This document shows positions 1 through 7,646 of a DNA stretch of 64,000 nt, piece after piece. A program made the position numbers and the translations under genes. This stretch comes from Scatomorpha sp040765295 (GTDB lineage: Bacteria; Bacillota; Clostridia; Oscillospirales; Oscillospiraceae). The notes under the pieces were generated by a model. The model was given only the letters and a program-made list of their open reading frames with translations. It ran no database searches and was not told where the DNA came from. How positions within the stretch are numbered: position 1 is the first letter of the stretch; every line of letters starts with the position of its first letter. The DNA is taken from the NCBI GenBank assembly GCA_040765295.1, contig JAXGSB010000001.1, forward strand, positions 558,001 through 622,000, written 5' to 3'.

Positions 1-184
1 GGCCGGTATCATAAATATCGTTTTCATCCGTAGAGAGAACCATCGCGGTTACGCGGTCTGCGTTCTGGTAGGAAAGCGCTCCCTCATAGCCCGTTGGCAG
101 AAAGAGCAGTACTATCAACATCAAAACAGCAAGAACAACCGGCCAGAATGTCTTAGCTTTAGTAAATTTTTTAAAAATAGTCAT
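1..184 (-). CDS. YibE/F-like membrane protein, N-terminal part only (cut by window edge)
   Basis: Reading the minus strand from the ATG at 184-182 gives 61 codons that run off the left edge. The protein begins with a short basic stretch, then one hydrophobic segment at about residues 14-31 ending in LFLPTGYEG, and a polar part containing NADRVTAMVLSTDENDI. The LPTGYE turn after the first membrane helix, followed by a beta-rich RVxAxVLxxD stretch, resembles the start of YibE/F family proteins, which are multi-pass membrane proteins of unclear function. Only the first tenth or so is visible, so the family call is tentative. It lies downstream of the phosphatase gene on the same strand, behind a strong terminator, and is probably transcribed separately. 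Confidence 0.5.
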   Translation of the reverse strand, partial: MTIFKKFTKAKTFWPVVLAVLMLIVLLFLPTGYEGALSYQNADRVTAMVLSTDENDIYDTG

Positions 185-205
185 AATATAAATGTAAAAA
201 ATATG

Positions 206-236
206 CGAGGCAGGAGGCTGCTTGCCCCCTGCCTCG
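206..236 (-). terminator. Intrinsic terminator of the alkaline phosphatase gene
   Basis: A 13-bp stem (206-218 with 224-236, one G-U pair, loop of 5) is followed on the minus strand by CATATTTTTT. It begins 13 nt after the phosphatase stop codon. Confidence 0.85.
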
Positions 237-248
237 TGTGTGTGTTTC

Positions 249-1820
249 TTACTTCACTTCCAGTAAGGAAGCCATCTTGTGATAGATATCGGTGTTGTCG
301 TAATAACCGGTAAAGAGATTCGCGCCGACGCCTTCGGCAAATACCGGAACCGGAAGACCTGTGTGCGAGTAGCTCGTGAAGTCTACGCCGGATTTATTGT
401 TGAGTATATGAGTGATGGTGACGGAGAAGGGGTTGTAAGGACCATAGAGGAGATACTGCTCCTGTGTGTATTCCTTCACTGAGTAATCGGTTAGAATCAG
501 CTCATAAGCTGTGCGGAGCAGCTGCGTTTCATACTCTGTCAGCACAAGGCGGTCGCCTTCCTCGCCCTTAAGCTTCAAACCGAAGAACTTTTCCACATCC
601 TTCATAGCGTCTTCAAAGCTTGTGCCCGCTTCCTTGTAGCCGCTCGCATACTGCTCGTCAAACTGAACATAGGAGATAGACTGTCCGGAAAGAGCATCGA
701 GATAGGTGTCATAGTCGGTTCCCGCAAATCCGATGCTGAGACCGCCGGTCTCATGGTCAGCGGTTACTAGAATCAGAGTTTCGTCTTTGTGCTCTTTGGC
801 AAAGTCAATGGCAACCTGAACCGCATCGGCCAGCGCAATAGTATCTATAACAGTTGTAGCTGCGTCGTTGGCGTGGCAGGACCAGTCGATCTTGCCGCCC
901 TCGCACATCATGAAGAAGCCGGTGTCGTTGTCGAGCACTTCAATGCCCTTCCTGACATGGTCGGCAAGCGACCACTGCTCGTCTGTGCGGTCAATTTCAT
1001 AAAGCATGGCATCGGAGTCGGCCAAATGCTCATCGATTATAATTACCTTGCTGTCGGCTGCTGTAATTGCCTCAGCATCAGCCTGCTTAAAGACAACCTT
1101 GTAGCCGGCTTTTTCCGCCAGTTCATAGAGGCTGGTCTTGTCTTTGTCGGGACCGGTGACTCTCTTGAGTCCGCCGCCGGAAAAGAATTCAAAGCCCGAA
1201 GCTATCATTTCTTCGCCGATTTCATAATAGTTGTTGCGGCTGGCCTGATGGGCATAGAACGCCGCAGGCGTGGCGTGGTTGATGTTGACGGAGCTGATGA
1301 TGCCGACCTTCCAGCCCTTCTGGCTGTGGAGCTTCTCGGCAATCGTCTCATAGGATTTCGAGCCGGTAATGTCGACGTTAATCATGCCGGAATAGGTTTT
1401 GTAGCCGGTAGAAATTGAAGTCGCAGTCGAGGCCGAGTCAGGCGCAAAGCTGCAAAAGTCGTATGTAACAGCAGTACCCGCAACCTCAAAATCCATAAAG
1501 TTCAGCGCTACGGGGCCTCCGAGAACTACGCCTTCACGCTTGTCATATTTGACGCTGGGAAGAGCCTTTACATAGCTGTCGTCGGCAATCGCGCCGAGGT
1601 AGTCGGCCGCCGCCTGAACTTGCGGGTAGCCCATACCGTCTCCAATAAACAGGAAGACGTATTTTGGCGCCTTTACGGCTTCAGCTTCCGGGGCCGGGGC
1701 TTCAGCAGCTTTCTCCGGAGGATTTGAAGCCTTAACACCGGAACATGCCGCCAATGAAAGCACCAACAAAAGTATCAATGCAACACTTAAAATTCTGTGG
1801 ATGGTTTTCTTTGCGTTCAT
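249..1820 (-). CDS. Alkaline phosphatase, lipoprotein form
   Basis: Secreted phosphomonoesterase of the PhoA family, expected to release phosphate from organic esters outside the membrane. The first 26 residues are a lipoprotein signal with lipobox LAAC (Cys26), followed by a low-complexity Pro/Glu/Ala linker to about residue 50. Family motifs are in order: the metal-binding IGDGMG (59-64), the nucleophile stretch PDSASTATS (Ser129 by alignment with E. coli Ser102), STGYKTYSG, the acidic/His block CEGGKIDWSCHAND, TADHETGG, and a C-terminal SHTG that carries a zinc-ligand histidine. All ligand positions I can recognise are present, so it should be active. The 523-residue length is normal for the family. 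SD GAGGAGA lies just before the ATG. It is a single-gene unit between two terminators. I looked for a Pho box upstream and found no convincing repeat. Confidence 0.93.
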   Translation of the reverse strand: MNAKKTIHRILSVALILLLVLSLAACSGVKASNPPEKAAEAPAPEAEAVKAPKYVFLFIGDGMGYPQVQAAADYLGAIADDSYVKALPSVKYDKREGVVLGGPVALNFMDFEVAGTAVTYDFCSFAPDSASTATSISTGYKTYSGMINVDITGSKSYETIAEKLHSQKGWKVGIISSVNINHATPAAFYAHQASRNNYYEIGEEMIASGFEFFSGGGLKRVTGPDKDKTSLYELAEKAGYKVVFKQADAEAITAADSKVIIIDEHLADSDAMLYEIDRTDEQWSLADHVRKGIEVLDNDTGFFMMCEGGKIDWSCHANDAATTVIDTIALADAVQVAIDFAKEHKDETLILVTADHETGGLSIGFAGTDYDTYLDALSGQSISYVQFDEQYASGYKEAGTSFEDAMKDVEKFFGLKLKGEEGDRLVLTEYETQLLRTAYELILTDYSVKEYTQEQYLLYGPYNPFSVTITHILNNKSGVDFTSYSHTGLPVPVFAEGVGANLFTGYYDNTDIYHKMASLLEVK

Positions 1821-1982
1821 TTTGTTCTCCTCTCTGGGTAAACCAGTTTTTTGATTTGCTTACATAGAGATTCTATTATCCATATGTTAAATCCGTAACC
1901 CTGACTTTGAAAAAAATGCGTAAAATTTAGTCAACAGTTTTAGGCATAAAATGTAAATAAAGAATAGAAACCTTTGCGGAAT

Positions 1983-2021
1983 AAAATCAAACCCATACGT
2001 TTGCCGCATGGGCTTGATTTT
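1983..2021 (-). terminator. Terminator of the DUF1846/IorA-like/Smr operon
   Basis: A 14-bp stem (1983-1996 with 2008-2021; the one mismatch is a G-U pair in the minus-strand RNA) closes an 11-nt loop and runs into TTTTATT on the minus strand. It starts 7 nt after the Smr-gene stop codon. Confidence 0.85.
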
Positions 2022-2028
2022 ATCAAAG

Positions 2029-2373
2029 TTAAAGAATAACAAGGGTTATGCCGTTGTTGTGGCGGTCAAGATCCGGGTCTTTTCGCAAGTCCGGACAGAG
2101 CTCAAAGCTCCGTCTGGTCTCCTCCTCGAAAATCGAAAACCTGTCTCCGGGAATAAGTCCGCGTATTCTGCCGTTTATGAGCTCTTTTTCGAGATATGCT
2201 CTCACATGCACTCTTATTTTTCCGCCCTTTCCCGTAGAGCCGTAGCCGTGTATGATTTTCAGGACAGATACATCGGAACCCCTCAAGTTTTCCAGAGTTC
2301 TCTTCAGATTGTTCAGCGCTTCAACCGAGCCGGGCATTCCGGCCTTTAGGTTAACTTCCTTTATTAGGCTCAT
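2029..2373 (-). CDS. Small Smr-domain protein
   Basis: A 114-residue protein made almost entirely of an Smr (small MutS-related) domain. The core motif is IIHGYGSTGKGGKIR at about residues 40-54, which matches the family HGxGxGxLR loop. The N-terminal VNLKAGMPGSVEAL matches the usual Smr entry (D-L-x-G, then a helix). Smr domains in other proteins bind or nick DNA or RNA; this free-standing form has no assigned substrate. The usual LR of HGxGxGxLR is IR here, a mild change. The gene overlaps the stop of the upstream IorA-like gene by 4 nt, so the two are translationally coupled in one minus-strand operon that ends at the following terminator. Confidence 0.8.
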   Translation of the reverse strand: MSLIKEVNLKAGMPGSVEALNNLKRTLENLRGSDVSVLKIIHGYGSTGKGGKIRVHVRAYLEKELINGRIRGLIPGDRFSIFEEETRRSFELCPDLRKDPDLDRHNNGITLVIL

Positions 2374-3632
2374 TCTTCAAACTCCTGATAAATTGCGTCG
2401 ACTTGGCAGACCCTCTCGCAGAGTCCGCACGAAATGCAAATGTTGGAATCTATCTCAGGTCTTCTGTCCGGGCTGATGGCGGGGCAGCCGAGTCTGCCGC
2501 AGGCCTTGCAGCCCTTGCAGCGATTCTTGTCCGTTTTATAGGGAGCTTTTCCCTCATAGGGCTTTGTAAGAACACAGGGGCCCTTGCAGTGTATAAGCTT
2601 AAGACCCTCGGCTTCAAGTCCCGATTTAAGTTTATTTTCTATATCCTCAAGGTCGAATGAATCAAAGGAGCTTTTTAAAGCACAAGGTATATCTGCAAAG
2701 CTTTTTTCAAAGTCGAAGTCCGATGTCATATTGTCTAAAATTATAATCGTGGCGTTCAGCCCGTCGGCAGCGAGCTCCTCAATGCCGAGCATGCCGCCCT
2801 TTTTAAGGCCCAAGGGATCAATAAGGGCAACAGTTTCACTGGCCATCTTTGCATCCGAAGCTAGAAGGAAGCCGCGCAGAACAGAGGGGGAGCTTCCGGG
2901 AAAAAGGGCCGCATCGAGAGCAAGAAGCGGCGGCTTTGAGCCCAATTTTAAGCACCCCGAGTCAGAGAAAGCCCTCAGCCAGTTTTTAGAGAGCAGAAAG
3001 TATACACCTCTGTAAGGGCAGCCCGTGCAGAGAAGATTTCTCCCGCCGGGACTGTACAAATCTTCCCCTGCCTCATACATTTTGTGCGCCATGCCGCTGT
3101 CTTTCAAAATCTCGGCCAGCGCATCGCGGTTTTCAACTAAGCCTTTGGCACTCTCCTTGGCGTTCTCCGGCTCAAGGACAAAGCGCTCGGCGCGCTTTCT
3201 GTATCTAAGGGGCTCAAACTCGTTCAAGGCGGAATATAAGGGCCTATTCCCGAGCCGAATTAAAAATGCAGTCTGAGTTTTTTTAGATAGCTCAAATCCC
3301 CTGTTTATATACTCCGCTTCTTTGCCGAGAGGAGGACACAAAAGCGCAAGCTTGGCTTTATCGGCAAGGGCGATGAGTCTCTCTTCCTCGGCTTCATCTT
3401 TCACGCTCACGGCAATAAGAAGTCCGCCGTGAGCGCCCGAGAGCGCCAGAGCAAAGAGCGCGTCACAAAGCTCACAGAGCTCATCCAAAGAGAGCAGAGC
3501 AAGCGAATCAGCCCCGGCAAGGCTTGCGCCGAGAGCGGCGAAAACGGCATTTGCGGGGCTGTTTGATACAAAAACGGATTCATTTGGAAAGAAGGCTTCC
3601 TTATTAGAGCTTTTAAAAATTATGCTTTTCAT
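2370..3632 (-). CDS. Degenerate IorA-like protein with an intact two-cluster ferredoxin domain
   Basis: A 420-residue relative of the alpha subunit of indolepyruvate:ferredoxin oxidoreductase (usually about 570-600 residues). Residues 24-130 align with the first TPP-family domain (ALGASLAG, LALSGAHGGLLI, RGFELSKKTQTAFLIR), and LLCTGCPYRGVYFLL at 200-214 matches the family CPGCPHRG. The C-terminus has two complete 4Fe-4S motifs (Cys 372, 375, 378, 383 and 399, 402, 405, 409). The usual N-terminus is missing, the NE pair of the first domain that activates TPP reads NSPAN, and the TPP/Mg motif GDSTF reads DPLGL (about 272-276), although the following IIILDN strand is kept. I infer it can carry electrons but probably cannot bind TPP. 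SD AGGAGG is good. It is the middle gene of a DUF1846/IorA-like/Smr operon. Confidence 0.78.
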   Translation of the reverse strand: MKSIIFKSSNKEAFFPNESVFVSNSPANAVFAALGASLAGADSLALLSLDELCELCDALFALALSGAHGGLLIAVSVKDEAEEERLIALADKAKLALLCPPLGKEAEYINRGFELSKKTQTAFLIRLGNRPLYSALNEFEPLRYRKRAERFVLEPENAKESAKGLVENRDALAEILKDSGMAHKMYEAGEDLYSPGGRNLLCTGCPYRGVYFLLSKNWLRAFSDSGCLKLGSKPPLLALDAALFPGSSPSVLRGFLLASDAKMASETVALIDPLGLKKGGMLGIEELAADGLNATIIILDNMTSDFDFEKSFADIPCALKSSFDSFDLEDIENKLKSGLEAEGLKLIHCKGPCVLTKPYEGKAPYKTDKNRCKGCKACGRLGCPAISPDRRPEIDSNICISCGLCERVCQVDAIYQEFEE

Positions 3633-3652
3633 TCGGGCCTCCTTTTTGGATT

Positions 3653-5140
3653 TTAGTTAGCGTGATACAGCTTTTTCACCTGATATTTAGGCTCCGAAGT
3701 CAGGTTTACTCCAAGCCTTTGGAAGGTGTTTTTGTCAACCGAAGATAATATTACCGTCGAGTGTGCCTCACAGTTTCGCAGCTTAGAGAGAGCATCGAGA
3801 GCTCTGTCTGCCCGCTCGTCGGTGGCGGCGCAGACGGAGAGCGCAATGAGAATTTCGTCGGTGTGCAGTCTCGGGTTGTTGTTTCCCATGTGCGCTATCT
3901 TAAGGTGCTGTATGGGCTCTATTATATCGGGCGAGAGCAGCATAACATCGTCATCTATATCGGCCAAATCTTTAAGAGCGTTCAGCAGACAGGCCGCCGA
4001 GGCCCCAAGCAGGGAGGAGGTTTTGCCGGTTACGATTTTTCCGGTTGGAAGCTGCATGGCAAGCGCGGGAGAGCCGGTCTCCTCGGCTTTTTTTAACGCT
4101 GCGCCGACGACAGGCCTGTCGTTTATGCTGATGCCCAGCTGGTTCATAAGAATTTCCTGCTTATAAACCTCGCTTTGCTCCGAAAAACCGAGACGCACCG
4201 AGCAGGCGCTCTGGTAGTAGCGCCTTATGATCTCCTGCTCCGAGGCGCGGCGGCAGGCGCTGTCGTCGGTGATGCAGTAGCCGGCCATATTGACAGCCAT
4301 ATCAGTGGGGCTCTTGTAGGGAGAGGCGCCGTAGATTCTGTTGAACATTGTGTTAAGTACCGGGAATATTTCAACATCTCGGTTATAGTTCACGGTGGTC
4401 TCACCGTATGCATCGAGATGATAGGGGTCTATCATATTTATGTCGTCTAAGTCCGCTGTGGCCGCCTCATAGGCAAGGTTAACAGGATGCCTCAGGGGCA
4501 AATTCCATATCGGGAAAGTCTCAAACTTTGCGTATCCCGATTTTATCCCTCTCTTGTGCTCGTGGTAGAGCTGGGAGAGACAGGCGGCCATTTTGCCGCT
4601 GCCGGGGCCGGGAGCGGTCACCACAACAAGACTCTTTTCCGTCTCTATGTAATCGTTCTTGCCGAAACCGTCGTCTGAAATTATAAGCGAGATATTTTCG
4701 GGATAATCGGGAATCCAATGCTGCAGATAGACCTTTACGCCGAGAGTCTCGAGTCTTTTTCTGAAGTTGTCCGCGGTTCTCTGTCCCCTATAGTGAGTTA
4801 TCGAGACAGAGCCGACAAAGAGGCCGATAAGCCTGAAAGCGTCGATAAGTCTCAGGGTGTCGTCGTCGTATGTGATGCCGAGATCGCCCCTCTGCTTGTT
4901 GCGCTCTATGTCATCCGCCGAAATGACTATAACAATCTCGGCCTCGTCCCTGAGATTCTTTAGAATCTGAATTTTACTGTCGGGCTCAAAACCCGGCAAA
5001 ACTCTCGAGGCGTGATAATCGTCGAAGAGCTTGCCCCCGAACTCCAAATAGAGCTTGCCCCCGAAGTCTTTAATCCTGTCTCTTATTTTCTGGGACTGAA
5101 GTTTCAAATATTTTTCATTGTCAAAACCTATTCTTAGCAT
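3653..5140 (-). CDS. DUF1846 (UPF0371) family protein
   Basis: A 495-residue soluble protein of the DUF1846 family, recognised by the opening MLRIGFDNEKYLKLQS, followed by FGGKLYLEFGGKLFDDYHAS and VLPGFEPDSK, all hallmark stretches, and by the usual family length. Its biochemical role is not established. I chose the ATG at 5140 because GGGAG lies 8 nt before it and because the predicted transcript starts near 5174; an in-frame GTG at 5170 would lie almost at the 5' end of the RNA and has no SD. It is the first gene of a minus-strand operon, with 20 nt to the IorA-like gene. It is divergent from the DUF4364-asnA unit. Confidence 0.9.
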   Translation of the reverse strand: MLRIGFDNEKYLKLQSQKIRDRIKDFGGKLYLEFGGKLFDDYHASRVLPGFEPDSKIQILKNLRDEAEIVIVISADDIERNKQRGDLGITYDDDTLRLIDAFRLIGLFVGSVSITHYRGQRTADNFRKRLETLGVKVYLQHWIPDYPENISLIISDDGFGKNDYIETEKSLVVVTAPGPGSGKMAACLSQLYHEHKRGIKSGYAKFETFPIWNLPLRHPVNLAYEAATADLDDINMIDPYHLDAYGETTVNYNRDVEIFPVLNTMFNRIYGASPYKSPTDMAVNMAGYCITDDSACRRASEQEIIRRYYQSACSVRLGFSEQSEVYKQEILMNQLGISINDRPVVGAALKKAEETGSPALAMQLPTGKIVTGKTSSLLGASAACLLNALKDLADIDDDVMLLSPDIIEPIQHLKIAHMGNNNPRLHTDEILIALSVCAATDERADRALDALSKLRNCEAHSTVILSSVDKNTFQRLGVNLTSEPKYQVKKLYHAN

Positions 5141-5180
5141 AAGCTGTTCTCCCGAAAACCGATTTTTCACATCTTCGCAT

Positions 5181-5209
5181 ATTTTACAACCAAAAAGACT
5201 TCCTGTAAA
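5181..5209 (-). promoter_or_regulatory. Promoter of the DUF1846 operon
   Basis: On the minus strand, TTTACA (5209-5204), a 17-nt spacer and TAAAAT (5186-5181): a good vegetative promoter. The expected start near 5174 supports the downstream ATG for DUF1846. Confidence 0.75.
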
Positions 5210-5258
5210 GTTTAAAAAAATATCAGATAAAAGCGGGCTGTAAGAATGGCCTTTGCTG

Positions 5259-5267
5259 TGATATAAT
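5259..5267 (+). promoter_or_regulatory. Extended -10 promoter of DUF4364-asnA
   Basis: TGATATAAT is a perfect extended -10 element (TGn plus TATAAT) 26 nt before the DUF4364 ATG. No clear -35 box is seen, as is common with extended -10 promoters. Confidence 0.65.
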
Positions 5268-5292
5268 AAAAAAAAAGAAAGGATTTATAACG

Positions 5293-5874
5293 ATGGCCGG
5301 ATTTGCTTTTATACACGGTGAACTGGACATAAAGCTTTTTTTAATATATGTGCTGAGCAAACTGCCCAATCCCATCGACCGCAACGAGCTTATAGGCATC
5401 TGTTCCGTCGACGGCGGCGTCGGCTGGTTTGAATTTGCCGAGTTTCTGGAAGAGCTGGTCAAGACGGGCCATGTGGAAAAACTGAAAGACAATCGATATA
5501 TGATAAGCGAAGAGGGAAAACAGGCCGCCGAAACCACAAAGACAGGCGTCCCTTTCTCCGTGAGAATGAAGGCGGATTTGGCGATAAATGAAGTTGCAAA
5601 GAGAATGCGCCGCGATGCCGCCATCGAGAGCGAGATTGAGGAAGACCCCGAGGGAGGCACAAAACTGCGTCTGGCTCTCTCCGACAGCAAGGGTGAAATA
5701 CTTAAACTTGAGCTTCTCTCTTCCGATGAGAAGACGGCAAAATCGATGTCAAGCTACTTTCGCAAATATGCGGAAGAGGTATATATGAACATAGTGGAAC
5801 TTCTCCTCACGGAGGAAAAAGAGAAAAAAATGCGGAAGAAGGAAGAAAAAACGAATGCAGACAAAGATACCTAA
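5293..5874 (+). CDS. DUF4364 family protein, winged-helix-like
   Basis: A 193-residue protein matching the DUF4364 family of Clostridia: the N-terminal LDIKLFLIYVLSKLPNPID helix, then WFEFAEFLEELVKTGHVEKL and a YMISEEGKQ wing, which look like a winged-helix DNA-binding fold. The middle half is a beta-rich domain, and the tail is a highly charged Lys/Glu stretch. The function is unknown, possibly transcriptional regulation. SD AAAGGA precedes the ATG. The end overlaps the start of asnA by 20 nt, so the two proteins are made from one message. Confidence 0.85.
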   Translation: MAGFAFIHGELDIKLFLIYVLSKLPNPIDRNELIGICSVDGGVGWFEFAEFLEELVKTGHVEKLKDNRYMISEEGKQAAETTKTGVPFSVRMKADLAINEVAKRMRRDAAIESEIEEDPEGGTKLRLALSDSKGEILKLELLSSDEKTAKSMSSYFRKYAEEVYMNIVELLLTEEKEKKMRKKEEKTNADKDT

Positions 5875-6868
5875 GGGCTATAAGAGCATACTCAGCCGCT
5901 ACGAGACACAAAAGGCCATAGGCCTCATGAAGCGCCTCTTTGAGGACAACTTTTCATCCAAGCTCAATCTTTTCCGTGTTTCAGCGCCGCTCTTTGTCGC
6001 CGAAAAGAGCGGCCTCAACGACAATCTCACCGGTGTCGAGCGGCCGGTTGAATTCGAAATAGCACAAACAGGCGAGAGGGCGCAGGTGGTGCAGTCGCTC
6101 GCTAAGTGGAAGCGCCTTGCTCTTAAGAGATACGATTTTTATCCCGGCAAGGGTATCTATGCCGATATGAACGCCATCCGTCGTGACGAGGACGAGCTGG
6201 ACAACCTGCACTCGGTGTATGTCGACCAGTGGGACTGGGAAAAGATAATCACGGAGGAAGAAAGAAATATCGACTATCTCAAGTCCGTAGTTATGAGCAT
6301 AGTGGAGTCCATCTGCGATACGCAGGAGACACTGCAGTCGGTATTTCCCAAGCTCAAGGTTCTAGAGCCCTTAGAGCGCAGGGTTTCCTTTGTCGACAGC
6401 GAAGACCTGCTGCAGCTCTACCCCGATAAAAACCCCAAGGAGCGTGAATATGCCTATCTCAAAGAGCATAAAACGGCCTTCATAATGCGTATAGGCCACA
6501 ATCTCTCCAACGGCGAGCCCCACGATAAGCGCGCTCCCGACTACGACGACTGGAACCTAAACGGCGACATTCTGGTTTGGAACGATATTTTGGAATCGGC
6601 TGTCGAACTCAGCTCAATGGGCATAAGAGTCGATCCCGAGACCATGGATTTGCAGCTTAAACTCTCAGGCTGTGACGAGAGAAGAGAGCTCATGTACCAT
6701 AAAATGCTCCTTTCCGGCGAACTGCCGCTCACCATAGGCGGCGGCATAGGCCAGTCGCGGCTCTCTCTCATAATGCTCGGCAAGGCTCACATAGCCGAGG
6801 TGCAGGCATCGCTCTGGGACAGCGAAACCGTAGAGAGCTTGGAGCGCGCCGGCATAATGATACTCTGA
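5855..6868 (+). CDS. asnA: Aspartate-ammonia ligase (asparagine synthetase A)
   Basis: Ammonia-dependent, AMP-forming synthesis of asparagine from aspartate. The 337-residue length and the family stretches are standard: KLNLFRVSAPLFVAEKSGLND, QTGERAQVVQSLAKWKRLAL, the metal/ATP region GIYADMNAIRRDE, SVYVDQWDWEK, and the C-terminal class-II-synthetase-like GGGIGQSRL. No key stretch is missing. The ATG lies inside the end of the DUF4364 gene. A tRNA-Gly gene with its own promoter follows at once. Asparagine use appears elsewhere in the window (asnS, an asparaginase), but these are not in the same transcription unit. Confidence 0.96.
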   Translation: MQTKIPKGYKSILSRYETQKAIGLMKRLFEDNFSSKLNLFRVSAPLFVAEKSGLNDNLTGVERPVEFEIAQTGERAQVVQSLAKWKRLALKRYDFYPGKGIYADMNAIRRDEDELDNLHSVYVDQWDWEKIITEEERNIDYLKSVVMSIVESICDTQETLQSVFPKLKVLEPLERRVSFVDSEDLLQLYPDKNPKEREYAYLKEHKTAFIMRIGHNLSNGEPHDKRAPDYDDWNLNGDILVWNDILESAVELSSMGIRVDPETMDLQLKLSGCDERRELMYHKMLLSGELPLTIGGGIGQSRLSLIMLGKAHIAEVQASLWDSETVESLERAGIMIL

Positions 6869-6876
6869 TAAATATC

Positions 6877-6906
6877 TTGCGTTTTATAGGGGCAGGGTGT
6901 TATACT
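6877..6906 (+). promoter_or_regulatory. tRNA-Gly promoter
   Basis: TTGCGT (6877-6882), an 18-nt spacer and TATACT (6901-6906) with TGT just before it (extended -10). It is placed 14 nt upstream of the tRNA. Confidence 0.7.
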
Positions 6907-6919
6907 TCCCCTACAAAGT

Positions 6920-6993
6920 GCGGGTGTAGTTTAATGGCAGAACATCAGCTTCCCAAGCTGAATACGAGGGTTCGATTCCCTTCACCCGCTCCA
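6920..6993 (+). tRNA. tRNA-Gly(CCC), CCA encoded
   Basis: Cloverleaf read by eye: acceptor GCGGGTG pairs with CACCCGC, the anticodon stem TCAGC/GCTGA closes the loop TTCCCAA (anticodon CCC at 6952-6954), the T-loop is TTCGATT, the discriminator is T and CCA is encoded at 6991-6993. Confidence 0.95.
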
Positions 6994-7008
6994 AAATGAA
7001 TAAAAACC

Positions 7009-7038
7009 AAAAAGGCGAGAGCATGAAGCTCCCGCCTT
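7009..7038 (+). terminator. Hairpin after tRNA-Gly, probable terminator
   Basis: The 11-bp stem AAGGCGAGAGC/GCTCCCGCCTT with a 5-nt loop is followed by AAAAGTTTTT. It is nearly the same sequence as the hairpin at 9492-9522 on the far side of the repeat-protein gene. Confidence 0.6.
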
Positions 7039-7059
7039 AAAAGTTTTTACATTATCCCC

Positions 7060-7220
7060 ATTCTTCTCCACAATCTATTTCTCCACCTTGAGTCTAAGGG
7101 GGAGATGCCGACCGCAGTCGGCAGAGGGGGATTGATGCTTAAAGCTTACGATTTTGCATTTTCCTTTGGCTCCACTGTGCAAGGGGAGCTGTCAAAAACT
7201 TCTATGTTTTTGACTGAGGG
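7060..7220. repeat. Degenerate intergenic repeat with palindromes
   Basis: This stretch carries C/G-rich blocks (GGGGGAGATGCCGAC, GTCGGCAGAGGGGG, AAGGGGAGCTGTC, GACTGAGGGGTTG) that resemble a non-coding intergenic repeat I know from many Firmicutes genomes. It contains the hairpins GCCGAC/GTCGGC (7107-7122) and GTCAAAAAC/GTTTTTGAC (7191-7214). No gene is seen here. Confidence 0.55.
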
Positions 7221-7317
7221 GTTGCCCTGATGCAGTAAATATTTTTATAAATTTTAGCGACTGATATCGGCTTAAGAATCGCAGCTGTATTTCAAATAAA
7301 CTCACAACTCAATATGT

Positions 7318-7385
7318 TTTGCATTTTTGTCAACCCTCCCGTCACGGCTTACGCCGTGCCGCCCGCCCTTACACAGGGCGGACAT
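7318..7385. repeat. Second intergenic repeat remnant
   Basis: CAACCCTCCCGTCACGGC, then a GCCGTG half and CCGCCC...GGGCGG: two small palindromes in the style of the same repeat class, read on the other strand. The reading frames across it are low-complexity and lack SD sites. The rest of 7221-7547 is A+T-rich with no gene seen. Confidence 0.5.
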
Positions 7386-7547
7386 GGGCTTTAAGCAAAT
7401 TTGCGGATTGTACGGTTTTGCGGAAGATATTTTTGATTTTTTGCCTCGATTTTTTCTTGCTATGCAGCAGCAAAGCTCGGCGTGTTTTTTTATGCAAAAA
7501 TTTTACTTAAAACGGCAGAAAAAACGCCGAAATACGGTGGAAATATA

Positions 7548-7576
7548 TTGCGTGAAAAGCAATAATCTACTATAAT
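7548..7576 (+). promoter_or_regulatory. Promoter of the AGIGGG repeat protein
   Basis: TTGCGT (7548-7553), a 17-nt spacer and TATAAT (7571-7576), about 70 nt upstream of the start codon. The gene has SD GGAGGT at 7632-7637. Confidence 0.75.
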
Positions 7577-7646
7577 TAAATTAAATTGGGAAAATATAAA
7601 TACATACAAATTAAAAACTTAGCTTAAGAAATGGAGGTCAACCACC

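Noticed and set aside
1821..1982. Pho box for the alkaline phosphatase gene
   Set aside because: Only one TTAACA-like half site is present on the minus strand, without the spaced repeats expected for a Pho-regulated promoter.
5141..5170. GTG start for DUF1846 ten codons further upstream
   Set aside because: It would lie about 4 nt from the predicted transcript start and has no SD, whereas the ATG at 5140 has GGGAG at good spacing.
7319..7575. Short open frames before the repeat-protein gene
   Set aside because: They cover an intergenic repeat remnant and the promoter, have low-complexity products and no SD.
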